This document shows positions 47,816 through 59,354 of a stretch of 64,000 bases of DNA, piece by piece. This stretch comes from Sipunculus nudus. Taxonomy: Eukaryota > Annelida > Sipuncula > Golfingiida > Sipunculidae. Each line of letters opens with the position of its first letter. Position 1 is the first letter of the stretch. The DNA is taken from assembly GCA_026874595.1 (NCBI GenBank), contig CM049318.1, positions 44,992,456 to 45,056,455 of the forward strand. The letters run 5' to 3'. The position numbers and the translations under genes were made by a program. The notes under the pieces were generated by a model that saw nothing but the letters and a program-made list of their open reading frames with translations, was not told where the DNA came from and did not search any database.

Positions 47816-50188
47816 TTTTTTCTGCAATAATGCTTCATTAGTCCATTCAGAACATGTTACAAACGTCGTTTTCACCGAAATCACCTCGGTTTTTGCGTAA
47901 TAGAAGATCGTGTTCTCTGCAAAAATTGCCGAATTTAAAATTGCAAAAGATGCGTTTTAAAAGCTTCATTAGTCCATTCAGAAACCTCTTACAAACGCCG
48001 TTTTCGCCGAAATTAGCTCGGTTTTCGCGTTATACAAGATCGTGTTTTGGCGAAAAATGGCCGATTTAAATAACGAAAGAAGCGTTTCACAAGCTTTATT
48101 AGGCCAGTTGATAACCGGTTACAAACGCCGTTTTCGCCGAAATCAGCTCGGTTTCCTAGTAATACTAGATCGCCTTTTCTGCCAAAAATGGCCGATTTAA
48201 ATTGCGAAAGAAGCGTTTTAGAAGCTTCATTAGTCCATTAAGAACCTCTTACAATCGCCGTTTTCGCCGAAATTCGCTCGGTTTTCGAGTAATACAAAAT
48301 CGTGTTCTCTGCAAAAATGGCCGATTTAAATTGCAAAAGAAGCTCTTTAGAAGCTTCATTAGTCCATTTAGAACCTGTGATAAACGTATTTATCGCCGAA
48401 ATCAGCTCGGTTTTCGCGTAATACAAGATCGTGTTTTGTGCAAAAATGGCCGATTTAAATTGCGAAAGAAGCGTTTTAGAAGCTTCATTAGGCCATTTAG
48501 ACACTGTTACAAACGTCGTTTTCGCCGAAATCAGCTCGGTTTTCGCGTAATACAAGATCGTGTTTTGTGCAAAAATGGCCGATATAAATTGCGAAAGAAG
48601 CGTTTTAGAAACTTCATTAGTCCATTTAGACCCTGTTACAAACGCCGTTTTCGCCGAAATTCGCTCGGTTTTCGAGTTGTACAAGATCGTGTTTTGTGCA
48701 AAAATGGCCGAATTAAATAGCAAAAGAAGCGTTTCACAAGCTTTATTATGCCATTTAGAACCTGTTACAAACGTCGGTTTCGCCGAAATCAGCTCGGTTT
48801 TCGCGTAATACAAGATCGTGTTTTCTGCAAAAGTGGCCGATTTAAATTGAGGAAGAAGCATTTTAGAAGCTTCATTAGTCCATTTAGAACCTCTTACAAA
48901 CGCCGTTTTCGCCGAAATTAGCTCGGTTTTCGCGTTATACAAGATCGGGTTTTGGCGAAAAATGGCCGATTTAAATAGCGAAAGAAGCGTTCACAAGCTT
49001 TATTAGGCCAGTTGATAACCGGTTACAAACGACGTTTTCGCCGAAATCAGCTCGGTTTCCTCGTAATACAAGATCGTGTTCGTGCAAAAATGGCCGATTT
49101 AAATTGCGAAAGAAAGGTTTTAGAAGCTTCATCAGTCCAGTTGATAACCGGTTACAAACGTCGTTTTCGCCGAAATCAGCTCGCTTTTAGCGTAATACAA
49201 GATCGTCTTTTCTGCAAAAATTGCCGAATTAAATTGCGAAAGAAGCGTTTTAGAGGCATCATTAGTTCATTTAGAATCTGTTACAAACGTCGTTTTCGCC
49301 GAAATCAGCTTGGTTTTTCGCGTAATACAAGGTCATGTTTTGTGCAAAAAATGGCCGATTTAAAGCCCGAAAAAAGCATTTTAGGAGCTTCACTGGTCCA
49401 TTTAGAACCTGTTACAAACGCCGTTTTCGCCGAAATCAGCTCGGTTTCGGCGCAACACGAAATCGTTTTTCTGGCAAAAATGGCCGATTTAAATTGCGGA
49501 AGATGCGTTTTAAAAGCTTCATTAGTCCATTCAGAACCTCTTACAAACGTGGTTTTTGCCGAAATCAGCTCGGTTTTCCAGTAATACAAGATCGTTTTTT
49601 CTGCAATAATGCTTCATTAGTCCATTCAGAACATGTTACAAACGTCGTTTTCACCGAAATCACCTCGGTTTTTGCGTAATAGAAGATCGTGTTCTCTGCA
49701 AAAATTGCCGATTTAAATTGCAAAAGATGCGTTTTAAAAGCTTCATTAATCCATTCAGAACCTCTTACAAACGCCGTTTTCGCCGAAATTAGCTCGGTTT
49801 TCGCGTTATACAAGATCGTGTTTTGGCGAAAAATGGCCGATGTAAATAACGAAAGAAGCGTTTTCACAAGCTTTATTAGGCCAGTTGATAACCGGTTACA
49901 AACGCCGTTTTTCGCCGAAATCAGCTCGGTTTCCTAGTAATACTAGATCGTATTTGTGCAAAAATGGCCGATTTAAATTGCGAAAGAAAAGTTTTAGAAG
50001 CTTCATCAGTCCAGTTGATAACCGGTTACAAACGTCGTTTTCGCCGAAATCAGCTCGGTTTTCGCGTAATACAAGATCGCCTTTTCTTGCAAAAATTGCC
50101 GAATTAAATTGCGAAAGAAGCGTTTTAGAGGCATCAATAGTTCATTTAGAATCTGTTACAAACGCCGTTTTCGCCGAAATCAGCTTGG
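47816..50188 (+). repeat. Diverged satellite B mosaic to contig end
   Basis: Shuffled versions of the same monomers: a 95-bp monomer near 47825, a CTAGTAATACTAG monomer at 48156-48168 fused to a CGCCTTTTCTGCC monomer, and another at 49934-49946. Two sub-blocks resemble 43.4-44.7 and 36.2-37.0 kb. Single-base gains are more frequent close to the gap (near 49320, 49350, 49862, 49911 and 50086), as at the end of contig 1. Confidence 0.8.
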
Positions 50189-50688
50189 NNNNNNNNNNNN
50201 NNNNNNNNNNNNNNNNNNNNNNNNNNNNNNNNNNNNNNNNNNNNNNNNNNNNNNNNNNNNNNNNNNNNNNNNNNNNNNNNNNNNNNNNNNNNNNNNNNNN
50301 NNNNNNNNNNNNNNNNNNNNNNNNNNNNNNNNNNNNNNNNNNNNNNNNNNNNNNNNNNNNNNNNNNNNNNNNNNNNNNNNNNNNNNNNNNNNNNNNNNNN
50401 NNNNNNNNNNNNNNNNNNNNNNNNNNNNNNNNNNNNNNNNNNNNNNNNNNNNNNNNNNNNNNNNNNNNNNNNNNNNNNNNNNNNNNNNNNNNNNNNNNNN
50501 NNNNNNNNNNNNNNNNNNNNNNNNNNNNNNNNNNNNNNNNNNNNNNNNNNNNNNNNNNNNNNNNNNNNNNNNNNNNNNNNNNNNNNNNNNNNNNNNNNNN
50601 NNNNNNNNNNNNNNNNNNNNNNNNNNNNNNNNNNNNNNNNNNNNNNNNNNNNNNNNNNNNNNNNNNNNNNNNNNNNNNNNNNNNNNNN
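50189..50688. other. Assembly gap, 500 N
   Basis: Second run of exactly 500 N. The left flank is a diverged forward monomer. The right flank is the reverse-to-forward junction spacer of the bidirectional block, so the orientation of satellite B just inside the gap on the right is predicted to be reverse. Confidence 0.99.
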
Positions 50689-50710
50689 CGAAAAAAACCT
50701 TAAATAGGTT
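50689..50710. repeat. Orientation junction J0 (reverse-to-forward spacer)
   Basis: The contig opens with an A-rich run and CCTTAAATAGGTT before forward monomers resume at ATTTAAATAGCG. The same non-satellite spacer lies between reverse and forward arms at 55761-55781 and 61960-61980. By analogy the sequence missing to the left is a reverse arm. Confidence 0.8.
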
Positions 50711-52345
50711 ATTTAAATAGCGAAAGAAGCGTTTCACAAGCTTTATTAGGCCATTTAGAATATGTTACAAACGTCGGTTTCGCCAAAATCAGCTCGGTTT
50801 TCTCGTAATACAAGATCGTGTTTTGTGCAAAAATGGCCGATTTAAATTTCGAAAGAAGCGTTTAAGAAGCTTCATTAGTTCATTTAGAACCTGTTACAAA
50901 CGCCGTTTACGCCGAAATCAGCTCGGTTTCGGCGCAACACGAAATCGTTTTTTTGTGCAAAAATGGCCGATTTAAATTGCGAAAGATGCGTTTTAAAAGC
51001 TTCTTTAGTCCATTCAGAACCTCTTACAAACGCCGTTTTCGCCGAAATCAGCTCGGTTTTCCGTAATACAAGATTGTGTTTTTGCGAAAAATGTCCTATT
51101 AAAATAGCGAAAGAAGCGTTTTAGAAGCTTCATTAGTCAATTTAGAACCTGTTACAAACGCCGTTTTCGCCGAAGTTAGCTCAGTTTTCACGTTATACAA
51201 GATCGTGTTTTTGCGAAAAATGGCCGATTTAAATAGCGAAAGAAGCGTTTCACAAGCTTTATTAGGCCATTTAGAATCTGTCAAAAACGTCGTTTTCGCC
51301 GAAATCAGCTCGTTTTTCGGATAATACAAGATGGTGTTTCCTGCAATAATACTTCATTAGTCTATTTATAACCTGTTACAAACGCCGTTTTCGCCGAAGT
51401 TAGCTCAGTTTTTACGTTATACAAGATCGTGTTTTGGCGAAAAATGGCCGATTTAAATAGCGAAAGAAGCATTTCACAAGCTTTATTAGGCCATTTAGAA
51501 TCTGTTACAAACGTCAGTTTCGCCGAAATCAGCTCGGTATTCACGTAATACAAGATCGTGTTTGGTGCAAAAATAGCCAATTTAAATTGCGAAAGAAGCG
51601 TTTTTTAGTAGCTTATTAAGTTCATTTAGAACCTGTTACAAACGTCGTACTCGCCGAATTCATCTCGGTTTTCCCGTTATACAAGATCGTGTTTTCTGCA
51701 AAAATGGCCGATTTAAATTGCGAAAGAAGCGTTTTAGAAACTTCATTAGGCCATTTAGACCCTGTTACAAACGTCGTTTTCGCCGAAATCAGCTCGGTTT
51801 TCGCGTAATACAAGATCGTGTTTTGTGCAAAAATGGCCGATTTAAATTGCGAAAGAAGCAGTTCACAAGCTTTTTTAGGCCATTTAGATCCAGTTACAAA
51901 CGTCAGTTTCGCCGAAATCAGCTCGGTTTTCTCGTAATACAAGATCGTGTTTTGTGCAAAAATGGCCGATTTAAATTGCGAAAGAAGCGTTTTAGAAGCT
52001 TCATTAGTCCAGTTAATAATCGGTTACAAACGTCGTTTTCGCCGAAATCAGCTTGGTTTTAGCGTAATACAAGATCGTGTTTTCTGCAAAAATGGCCGAA
52101 TTAAATTGCGAAAGAAGCGTTTTAGAAGCTTCATTAGGCCATTTAGACCCTGTTACAAACGTCGTTTTCGCCGAAATCAGCTCGTTTTCCCGTAATACAA
52201 GATCGTGCTTTGTGCAAAAATGGCCGATTTGAATTGCGAAAGAAGCGTTTGAGAAGCTTCATTAGGCCATTTAGACCCTGTTACAAACAACGCTTTCGCC
52301 GAAATCAGCTCGGTTTTCGCGTAATACAAGATCGTGTTTTCTGCA
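50711..52345 (+). repeat. Forward arm of bidirectional unit 1
   Basis: About 1.6 kb of diverged forward monomers, shorter than the forward arm of unit 2 by about 1.9 kb. The part from about 51060 on matches 58018 onward at a spacing of about 6,958 bp. It contains a 95-bp-type monomer near 51345 (AATAATACTTC) and ends CTGCA at 52345. Confidence 0.88.
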
Positions 52346-52395
52346 TGTTCTGAATGGACTAATGAAGCATTATTGCAGAAAAAACGATCTTGTAT
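52324..52395. repeat. Palindromic strand switch S1 (forward to reverse)
   Basis: A 22-bp stem (52324-52345 against 52374-52395, one mismatch) encloses a 28-nt loop (52346-52373). The loop and right stem belong to the reversed 95-bp monomer. The reverse satellite arm that follows is imperfectly complementary to the forward arm for over 1 kb, so the region is a large fold-back. Confidence 0.92.
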
Positions 52396-55300
52396 TACTG
52401 GAAAACCGAGCTGATTTCGGCGATAACGACGTTTATAACAGGTTCTAAATGGACTATTGAAGCTTCTAAAACGCTCCTTTCTCAATTTAAATCGGCCATT
52501 TTTGCACAAAACACGAGCTTGTATTATGCGAAAACCAAGCTGATATCGGCGAAAACGAAGTTTGTAAAAGTTTCTAAATGGCCTAATAAACCTTCTAAAA
52601 CGCTTCTTTTGCAATATAAATCGGCTATTTTTGCACAAAACACGATCTTGTATTATGCGAAAACCAAGCTGATTTCGGCGAAAACGACGTTTCTAACAGA
52701 TTTTAAATGGACTAATGAAGCTTCAAAAACGCTTCTTTCGTTATCGAAATCGGTCATTTTTGGACAAAACACTATCTTGTATTACGCGAAAACCGAGCTG
52801 ATTTCGGCGAAAACGACGTTTGTAACAGGGTCTAAATGGCCTAATGAAGCTTCTAAAACGCTTCTTTCGCAATTTAAACCGGCCATTTTAGCACAAAATA
52901 CGATCTTGTATTACGCGAAAACCGAGCTGATTTCGGCGAAAACGACGTTTGTAATAGGGTCTAAATGGCCTAATGAAGCTTCTAAAACGCTTCTTTCTCA
53001 ATTTAAATCGGCCTTTTTTGCACAAAACACGATCTTGCATTACGCGAAAACCGAGCTGATTTCGGCGAAAACGACGTTTGTAACAGATTCGAAATAGACT
53101 AATGAAGCTTCTTAAACGCTTCTTTCGTAATTTAAATCGGCCATTTTTGCACAAAACACGATCTTGTATTATGCGAAAACCAAGCTGATTTCGGCGAAAA
53201 CGACGTTTCTAACAGATTTTAAATGGACTAATGAAGCTTCAAAAACGCTTCTTTCGTTATCGAAATCGGTCATTTTTGGACAAAACACTATCTTGTATTA
53301 CGCGAAAACCGAGCTGATTTCGGCGAAAACGACGTTTGTAACAGGGTCTAAATGGCCTAATGAAGCTTCTAAAACGCTTCTTTCGCAATTTAAAAAGGCC
53401 ATTTTAGCACAAAATACGATCTTGTATTACGCGAAAACCGAGCTGATTTCGGCGAAAACGACGTTTGTAATAGGGTCTAAATGGCCTAATGAAGCTTCTA
53501 AAACGCTTCTTTCTCAATTTAAATCGGCCTTTTTTGCACAAAACACGATCTTGCATTACGCGAAAACCGAGCTGATTTCGGCGAAAACGACGTTTGTAAC
53601 AGATTCGAAATAGACTAATGAAGCTTCTTAAACGCTTCTTTCGTAATTTAAATCGGCCATTTTTGCAGAAAACACGATCTTGTATTACGCGAAAACCGAG
53701 CTGATTTCGGTTAAAACGACGTTTGTAACATGTCCTTAATGGACTGATGAAGCTTCTAAAACGCTTCTTTCCCAATTTAAATTGGCCATTTTTACACAAG
53801 ACACGATCTTGTATTACGCGAAAACCGGGCTGATTTCGGCAAAACTGACGTTTGTAACAGGTTCTAAATGGCCTAGTAAAGCTTCTGAAACGCTTATTTT
53901 GCTATTTAATTCGGCCATATTTGCACAAAACACGATCTTGTATTACGCTAAACCGAGCTGATTTCGGCGAAAACGACGTTTGTAACAGGTTCTAAATGGA
54001 CTAATGAAGCTTCTAAAAACGCTTCTTTCGCAATTTAAATCGGCCATTTTTGCAGTGAACACGATCTTGTATTACGCAAGAACCGAGCTGATTTCGGTGA
54101 AAACGCCGTTTGTAACATGTTCTGAATGGACTACTGAAGCATTATTGCTGAAAAAATGATCTTGTATTACTGGAAAATCGAGCTGATTTCGGCGAAAACC
54201 ACGTTTGTAAGAGGTTCTGAATGGACTAATGAAGCTTTTAAAGCGCATCTTTCCCAATTTAAATCGGCCATTTTTGCACAAAAAACGATTTCGTGTTGCG
54301 CCGAAACCAATCTGATTTCGGCAGAAACGGCGTTTGTAACAGGTTCTAAATGGACCAGTGAAGCTCCTAAAATGCTTCTTTTGCAATTTAAATCGGCTAT
54401 TTTTGCACCAAACATGATCTTGTATTACGCGAAAACCCAGCTGGTTTCGGCGAAACCGAGGTTTGTAACAGGTTCTAAATGGCCTAATAAAGCTTGTGAA
54501 ACGCTTCTTTCGCTATTTAAATCGGCCATTTTCCGACAAAACACGATCTTGTATAACGCGAAAACCGAGCTACTTTCAGGGAAAACGGCGTTTTTAAGAG
54601 GTTCTGAACGGACTAATGAAGCTTTTAAAACGCATCTTTCGCAATTTAAATCGCCCACTTTTGCAGAAAACACGATCTTGTATTACGCGAAAACCCAGCT
54701 GGTTTCGTTAAAAACGACGTTTGTAACAGGTTCTAAATGGACTAATGAAGCTTCTAAACGCTTCTCTCGCAATTTAAATCGGCCATTTTTGCAGAAAATA
54801 CGATCTTGTATTTTGGGAACAACGAGCGGATTTCGGCGAAAACGACGTTTGTAACAGGGTCTAAATGGCCTAATGAAGCTTGTGAGACGATTCTTTTGCA
54901 ATTTAAATCGGCCACTTTTGCAGAAAACACGATCTTGTATTACGCGAAAACCGAGCTGATTTTGGCGAAAACGACGTTTGTATCAGGTTCTAAATGGACT
55001 AATGAAGCTTCTAAACGCTTCTCTCGCAATTTAAATCGGCCATTTTTGCAGAAAACACGATCTTGTATTAAGCGAAAACCAAGCTAATTTAGGCGAAAAC
55101 GACGTTTGTATCAGGTTCTAAATGGACTATTGAAGCTTTTTTTTGCAATTTAAATCGGGCATTTTTGCAGAAAATACGATCTTGTATTAGGCGAAAAACG
55201 AGTTGATTTCGGCGAAAACGATGTTTGTAACAGGTTCTAAATGGCCTAATGAAGGTTCTAAACGCTTTTTTTGCAATTTAAATCGGCCATTTTTGCAGAA

Positions 55301-55760
55301 AATACAATCTTGCATTAGGCGAACAACGAGTTGATTTCGGCGAAAATGACGCTTGTAACAGTTTCTAAATGGCATAATGAAGTTGTCAAACGCTTCTTTC
55401 GCAATTTAAGTATAGAAGCTTCTTTGGCAATTTAAACTGGCTATTTTTGCACAAGACACGATCTTGTATTACGCGAAAACCGAGCTGATTTCGGCGAAAA
55501 CGACGTTTGTAATGGTCTAAATGGCCTAATGAAGCTTCTAAAACGCTTCTTTCGCAATTTCAATCGGTCATTTTTGCACAAAACAGGATCTTGTATTACG
55601 CGAAAACCGAGCTGATTTCGGCGAAAACGACGTTTGTAACAGGGTCTAAATGGCCTAATGAAGCTTCTAAAACGCTTCTTTTGCAATTTAAATCGGACAT
55701 TTTTGCACAAAACACGATCTTGTATTACGCGAAAACCAAGCTGATTTCGTCGAAAACGAC
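52374..55760 (-). repeat. Reverse arm of bidirectional unit 1
   Basis: About 3.4 kb of satellite B in inverted orientation, read as GCGAAAACCGAGCTGATTTC and AATGAAGCTTCTAAAACG. Monomers are diverged, several with short deletions (TTCTAAACGCTTCTC). It contains a 516-bp duplication and extra monomers near 55080 and 55500 that the unit 2 arm lacks, which explains its greater length. Confidence 0.93.
52641..53672 (-). repeat. 516-bp, 4-monomer duplication in the reverse arm
   Basis: 52641-53156 is repeated at 53157-53672 with exact 516-bp spacing, including a frame-closing TCGAAATAG variant and a GTTATCGAAATCGG monomer. The only clear difference is TTTAAACCGGCC (near 52873) against TTTAAAAAGGCC (near 53389). 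Unit 2 has a single copy (from about 59600). Confidence 0.9.
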
Positions 55761-55781
55761 GAAAAAAGCCTTAAATAGGTT
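55761..55781. repeat. Orientation junction J1 (reverse-to-forward spacer)
   Basis: Spacer GAAAAAAGCCTTAAATAGGT and one further T, not derivable from either monomer strand. It separates the reverse arm ending CGAAAACGAC from forward ATTTAAATAGC. Confidence 0.88.
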
Positions 55782-58700
55782 ATTTAAATAGCAAAAGAAG
55801 CGTTTCACAAGCTTTATTAGGCCATTTAGAATATGTTACAAACGTCGGTTTTGCCGAAATCAGCTCGGTTTTCTCGTAATACAAGATCGTGTTTTGTGCA
55901 AAAATGGCCGATTTAAATTGCGAAAGAAGCGTTTTAGAAGCTTCATTAGTCCAGTTAATAATCGGTTACAAACGTTTTCGCCGAAATCAACTCGGTTTTA
56001 GCGTAATACAAGATATTCTTTTCTGCAAAAATGGCCGAATTAAATTGCGAAAGAAGCGTTTCAGAGGCATCATTAATTCATTTACAATCTGTTACAAACG
56101 TCGTTTTCGTCGAAATCAGCTTGGTTTTCGAGTAATACAAGGTCATGTTTTGTGCAAAAATGGCCGATGTTAATTCCGAAAAAAGCATTTTAGGAGCTTC
56201 ACTGGTCCATTTAGAACCTCTTACAAACACCGTTTTCGCCGAAATCAGATCGGTTTCGGCGCAACACGAAATCGTTTTATGTGCAAAAATGGCCGATTTA
56301 AATTGCTAAAGATGCGTTCTAAATGCTTCATTATTCCATTCAGAACCTCTTACAAACGTGGTTTTCGCCGAAATCAGCTCGGTTTTACAGTAATACAAGA
56401 TCGTTTTTTCTGCAATTATGCTTCATTAGTCCATTCAGAACATGTTACAAACGGAGTTTTCACCGAAATCAGCTCGGTTTTTGCGTAATACAAGATCGTG
56501 TTCTCTGCAAAAATGGCCGATTTAAATTGCGAAAGAAGCGTTTTAGAAGCTTCATTAGTCCATTTAGAACCTGTTATAAACGTAGTTATCGCCGAAATCA
56601 GCTTGGTTTTCCCGTAATACAAGATCGTGTTTTGTGTCAAAATGGTCGATTTAAATTGCGAAAGAAGCGTTTTAGAAGCTTCATTAGTCTACATAGAAAC
56701 CGGTTATAAACGTCGTTTTAACTGAAATCAGCTCGGTTTTCGCGTAATACAAGATCGTGTTCTCTGCAAAAATGGCCCAATTATAATGAGGAAGAAGCAT
56801 TTTAGAAGCTTCATAAGTCCATTTAGAACATATTACAAACGTCGTTTTCTCCAAAATCAGCTTGGTTTTCGCGTGATTCAAGATCGTGTTTTGTTTAAAA
56901 ATGGACGATTTATATTGCGAAAGAAGAGTTTTAGAAGCTTCATCAGTCCATTTAGAACCTTTTACAAACGCCGTTTTCGCCGAAATCAGCTCGGTTTCGG
57001 CGCAACACGAAATCTTTTTTGTGCAAAAATGGCCGATTTAAATTGCAAAAGATGCGTTTTAAAAGCTTTATTAGTCCATTCAGAACCTCTTACAAAAGCC
57101 GTTTTCGCCGAAATTAGCTTGGTTTTCGCGTTATATAAGATTGTGTTTTGGCGAAAAATGTCCTATCTAAATAGCGAAAGAAGCGTTTCACAAGCTTTAT
57201 TAGGCCAGTTGATAACCAGTTACAAACGCCGTTTTCGCCGAAACAGCTCGGTTTCGGCGCAATACGAAATCGTGTTTTGGCGAAAAATGGCCGATTTAAA
57301 TTGCGAAGGAAGCGTATTAGAACTTCATTAATCCAGTTGATAACCGGTAACAAACGTCGTTTTCGCCGAAATCAGATCGGTTTTAGGGTAATACAAGATC
57401 GTCTTTTTTGCAAAAATGGCCGAATTAAATTGCGAAAGAAGCGTTTTAGAGGCATCATTAGTTCATTTAGAATCTGTTACAAACGCCGTTTTCGCCGAAA
57501 TCAGCTCGGTTTCCTAGTAATACTAGATCGTATTTGTGCAAAAATGGCCGATTTAAATTGCGAAAGAAAAGTTTTAGAAGCTTTGATAACCGGTTACAAA
57601 CGTCGTTTTCGCCGAAATCAGCTCGGTTTTCGCGTAATACAAGATCGTGTTTTGTGCAAAAATGGCCGATTTAAATTGCGAAAGAAGCGTTTCGCAAACT
57701 TTATTAGGCCATTTAGAACCTGTTACAAACGTCGGTTTCGCCGAAATCAGCTCCGTTTTCGCGTAATACAAGATCGTGTTTTCTGCAAAAATGGCCGAAT
57801 TAAATTGCAAAAGAAGCCTTTTAGAAGCTTCATTGGTCCATATAGAATCTGTTACATGCGTAGTTTTCCGCGAAAACAGCTTGGTTTTAGCGTAATGCAG
57901 GATATTGTTTTCTGCAAAAATGGCCGATTTAAATTTCGAAAGAAGCGTTTTAGAAGCTTCATTAGTCCATTCAGAACCTCTTACAAACGCCGTTTTTGCC
58001 GAAATCAGCTCGGTTTTCCGTTATACAAGATCGTGATTTGGCGAAAAATGTCCTATTAAAATAGCGAAAGAAGCGTTTTAGAAGCTTCATTAGTCCATTT
58101 AGTATCTGTTAAAAACGTCGTTTTCGCCGAAATCAGCTCGTTTTTCGGATAATACAAGATGGTGTTTCCTGCAATAATACTTCATTAGTCCATTCAGAAC
58201 CTGTTATAAACGCCGTTTTCACCGAAATCACTTCGGTTTTTGCGTAATACAAGATCGTGTTTTCTGCAAAAATGGCCGATTTAAATTGCGAAAGAAGCGT
58301 TTTTAGAAGCTTCATTAGTCCATTTAGAACCTGTCACAAACGCCGTTTTCGCCGAAGTTAGCTCAGTTTTTACGTGATACAAGATCGTGTTTTGGCGAAA
58401 AATGGCCGATTTAAATAGCGAAAGAAGCGTTTCACAAGCTTTATTAGGCCATTTAGAATCTGTTACAAACGTCGGTTTCGCCGAAATCAGCCCGGTATTC
58501 ACGTAATACAAGATCGAGTTTTGTGCAAAAATAGCCAATTTAAATTGCGAAAGAAGCGTTTTTTAGTAGCTTCATCAGTCCATTTAGAACATGTTACAAA
58601 CGCCGTTTTCGCCGAATTCATCTCGGTTTTCCCGTTATACAAGATCGTGTTTTCTGCAAAAATGGCCGATTTAAAATGCGAAAGAAGCGTTTTAGAAGCT

Positions 58701-59304
58701 TCATTAGGCCATTTAGACCCTGTTACAAACGTCGTTTTCGCCGCAATCAGCTCAGTTTTCGCGTAATACAAGATCGTGTTTTGTGCAAAAATGGCCGATT
58801 TAAATTGCGAAAGAAGCAGTTCACAAGCTTTATTAGGCCATATAGATCCAGTTACAAACGTCAGTTTCGCCGAAATCAGCTCGATTTTCTCGTAATACAA
58901 GATCGTGTTTTGTGCAAAAATGGCCGATTTAAATTGCGAAAGAAGCGTTTTAGAAGCTTCATTAGTCCAGTTAATAATCGGTTACAAACGTCGTTTTTGC
59001 CGAAATCAGCTCTTTTTTAACGTAATACAAGATCGTGTTTTGTGCAAAAATGGCCGATTTAAATTGCGAAAGAAGCGTTTTAGATGCTTCATTAGGCCAT
59101 TTAGACCCTGTTACAAACGTCGTTTTCGCCGAAATCAGCTCGGTTTTCGCGTAATACAAGATCGTGCTTTGTGCAAAAATGGCCGATTTAAATTGCGAAA
59201 GAAGCGTTTTAGAAGCTTCATTAGGCCATTTAGACCCTGTTACAAACGTCGTTTTCGCCGAAATCAGCTCGGTTTTCGCGTAATACAAGATCGTGTTTTC
59301 TGCA
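55782..59304 (+). repeat. Forward arm of bidirectional unit 2
   Basis: About 3.5 kb of diverged forward monomers, including 95-bp-type monomers near 56415 and 58170 and the CTAGTAATACTAG monomer (57514-57526), which is followed by the 13-bp-deleted monomer also seen near 34318 and 41375. It aligns with unit 3 at a spacing of about 6,200 bp. Ends with three canonical-like monomers and CTGCA at 59304. Confidence 0.9.
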
Positions 59305-59354
59305 TGTTATGAATGGACTAATGAAGCATTATTGCAGAAAATACGATCTTGTAT
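59283..59354. repeat. Palindromic strand switch S2 (forward to reverse)
   Basis: Same architecture as S1: 22-bp stem with one mismatch (59283-59304 against 59333-59354) and a 28-nt loop (59305-59332), TGTTATGAATGG in place of TGTTCTGAATGG. S1 and S2 therefore descend from a single fold-back event. Confidence 0.92.

Larger units (their letters stand above)
25098..50188 (+). repeat. Satellite B array, contig 2, 129-bp monomer
   Basis: About 194 monomers in a single orientation, taken here as plus. The monomer is 129 bp, that is 43 codons, so frames persist from copy to copy. Canonical copies are nearly identical and lie mainly before 33 kb; after 34 kb the monomers are diverged and arranged in nested HORs. 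Canonical monomers carry a HindIII site (AAGCTT) and a SwaI site (ATTTAAAT), which would give 129-bp ladders in digests. I do not recognise the family. Confidence 0.97.

Noticed and set aside
25098-50188. Regularly spaced repeats as a CRISPR array
   Set aside because: The whole 129-bp period is repeated, with no unique spacers and no short direct repeat separated by variable sequence; there are no cas-like genes.
49885-50737. Open frames of 185-272 codons around the second gap
   Set aside because: Also bridged by N; flanks are satellite monomers.
52390-53097. Plus-strand open frame of 235 codons as a gene in the opposite orientation
   Set aside because: It is the minus-frame peptide of satellite B seen because the array is inverted here; its 516-bp duplicate and the equivalent region in unit 2 change residues freely.
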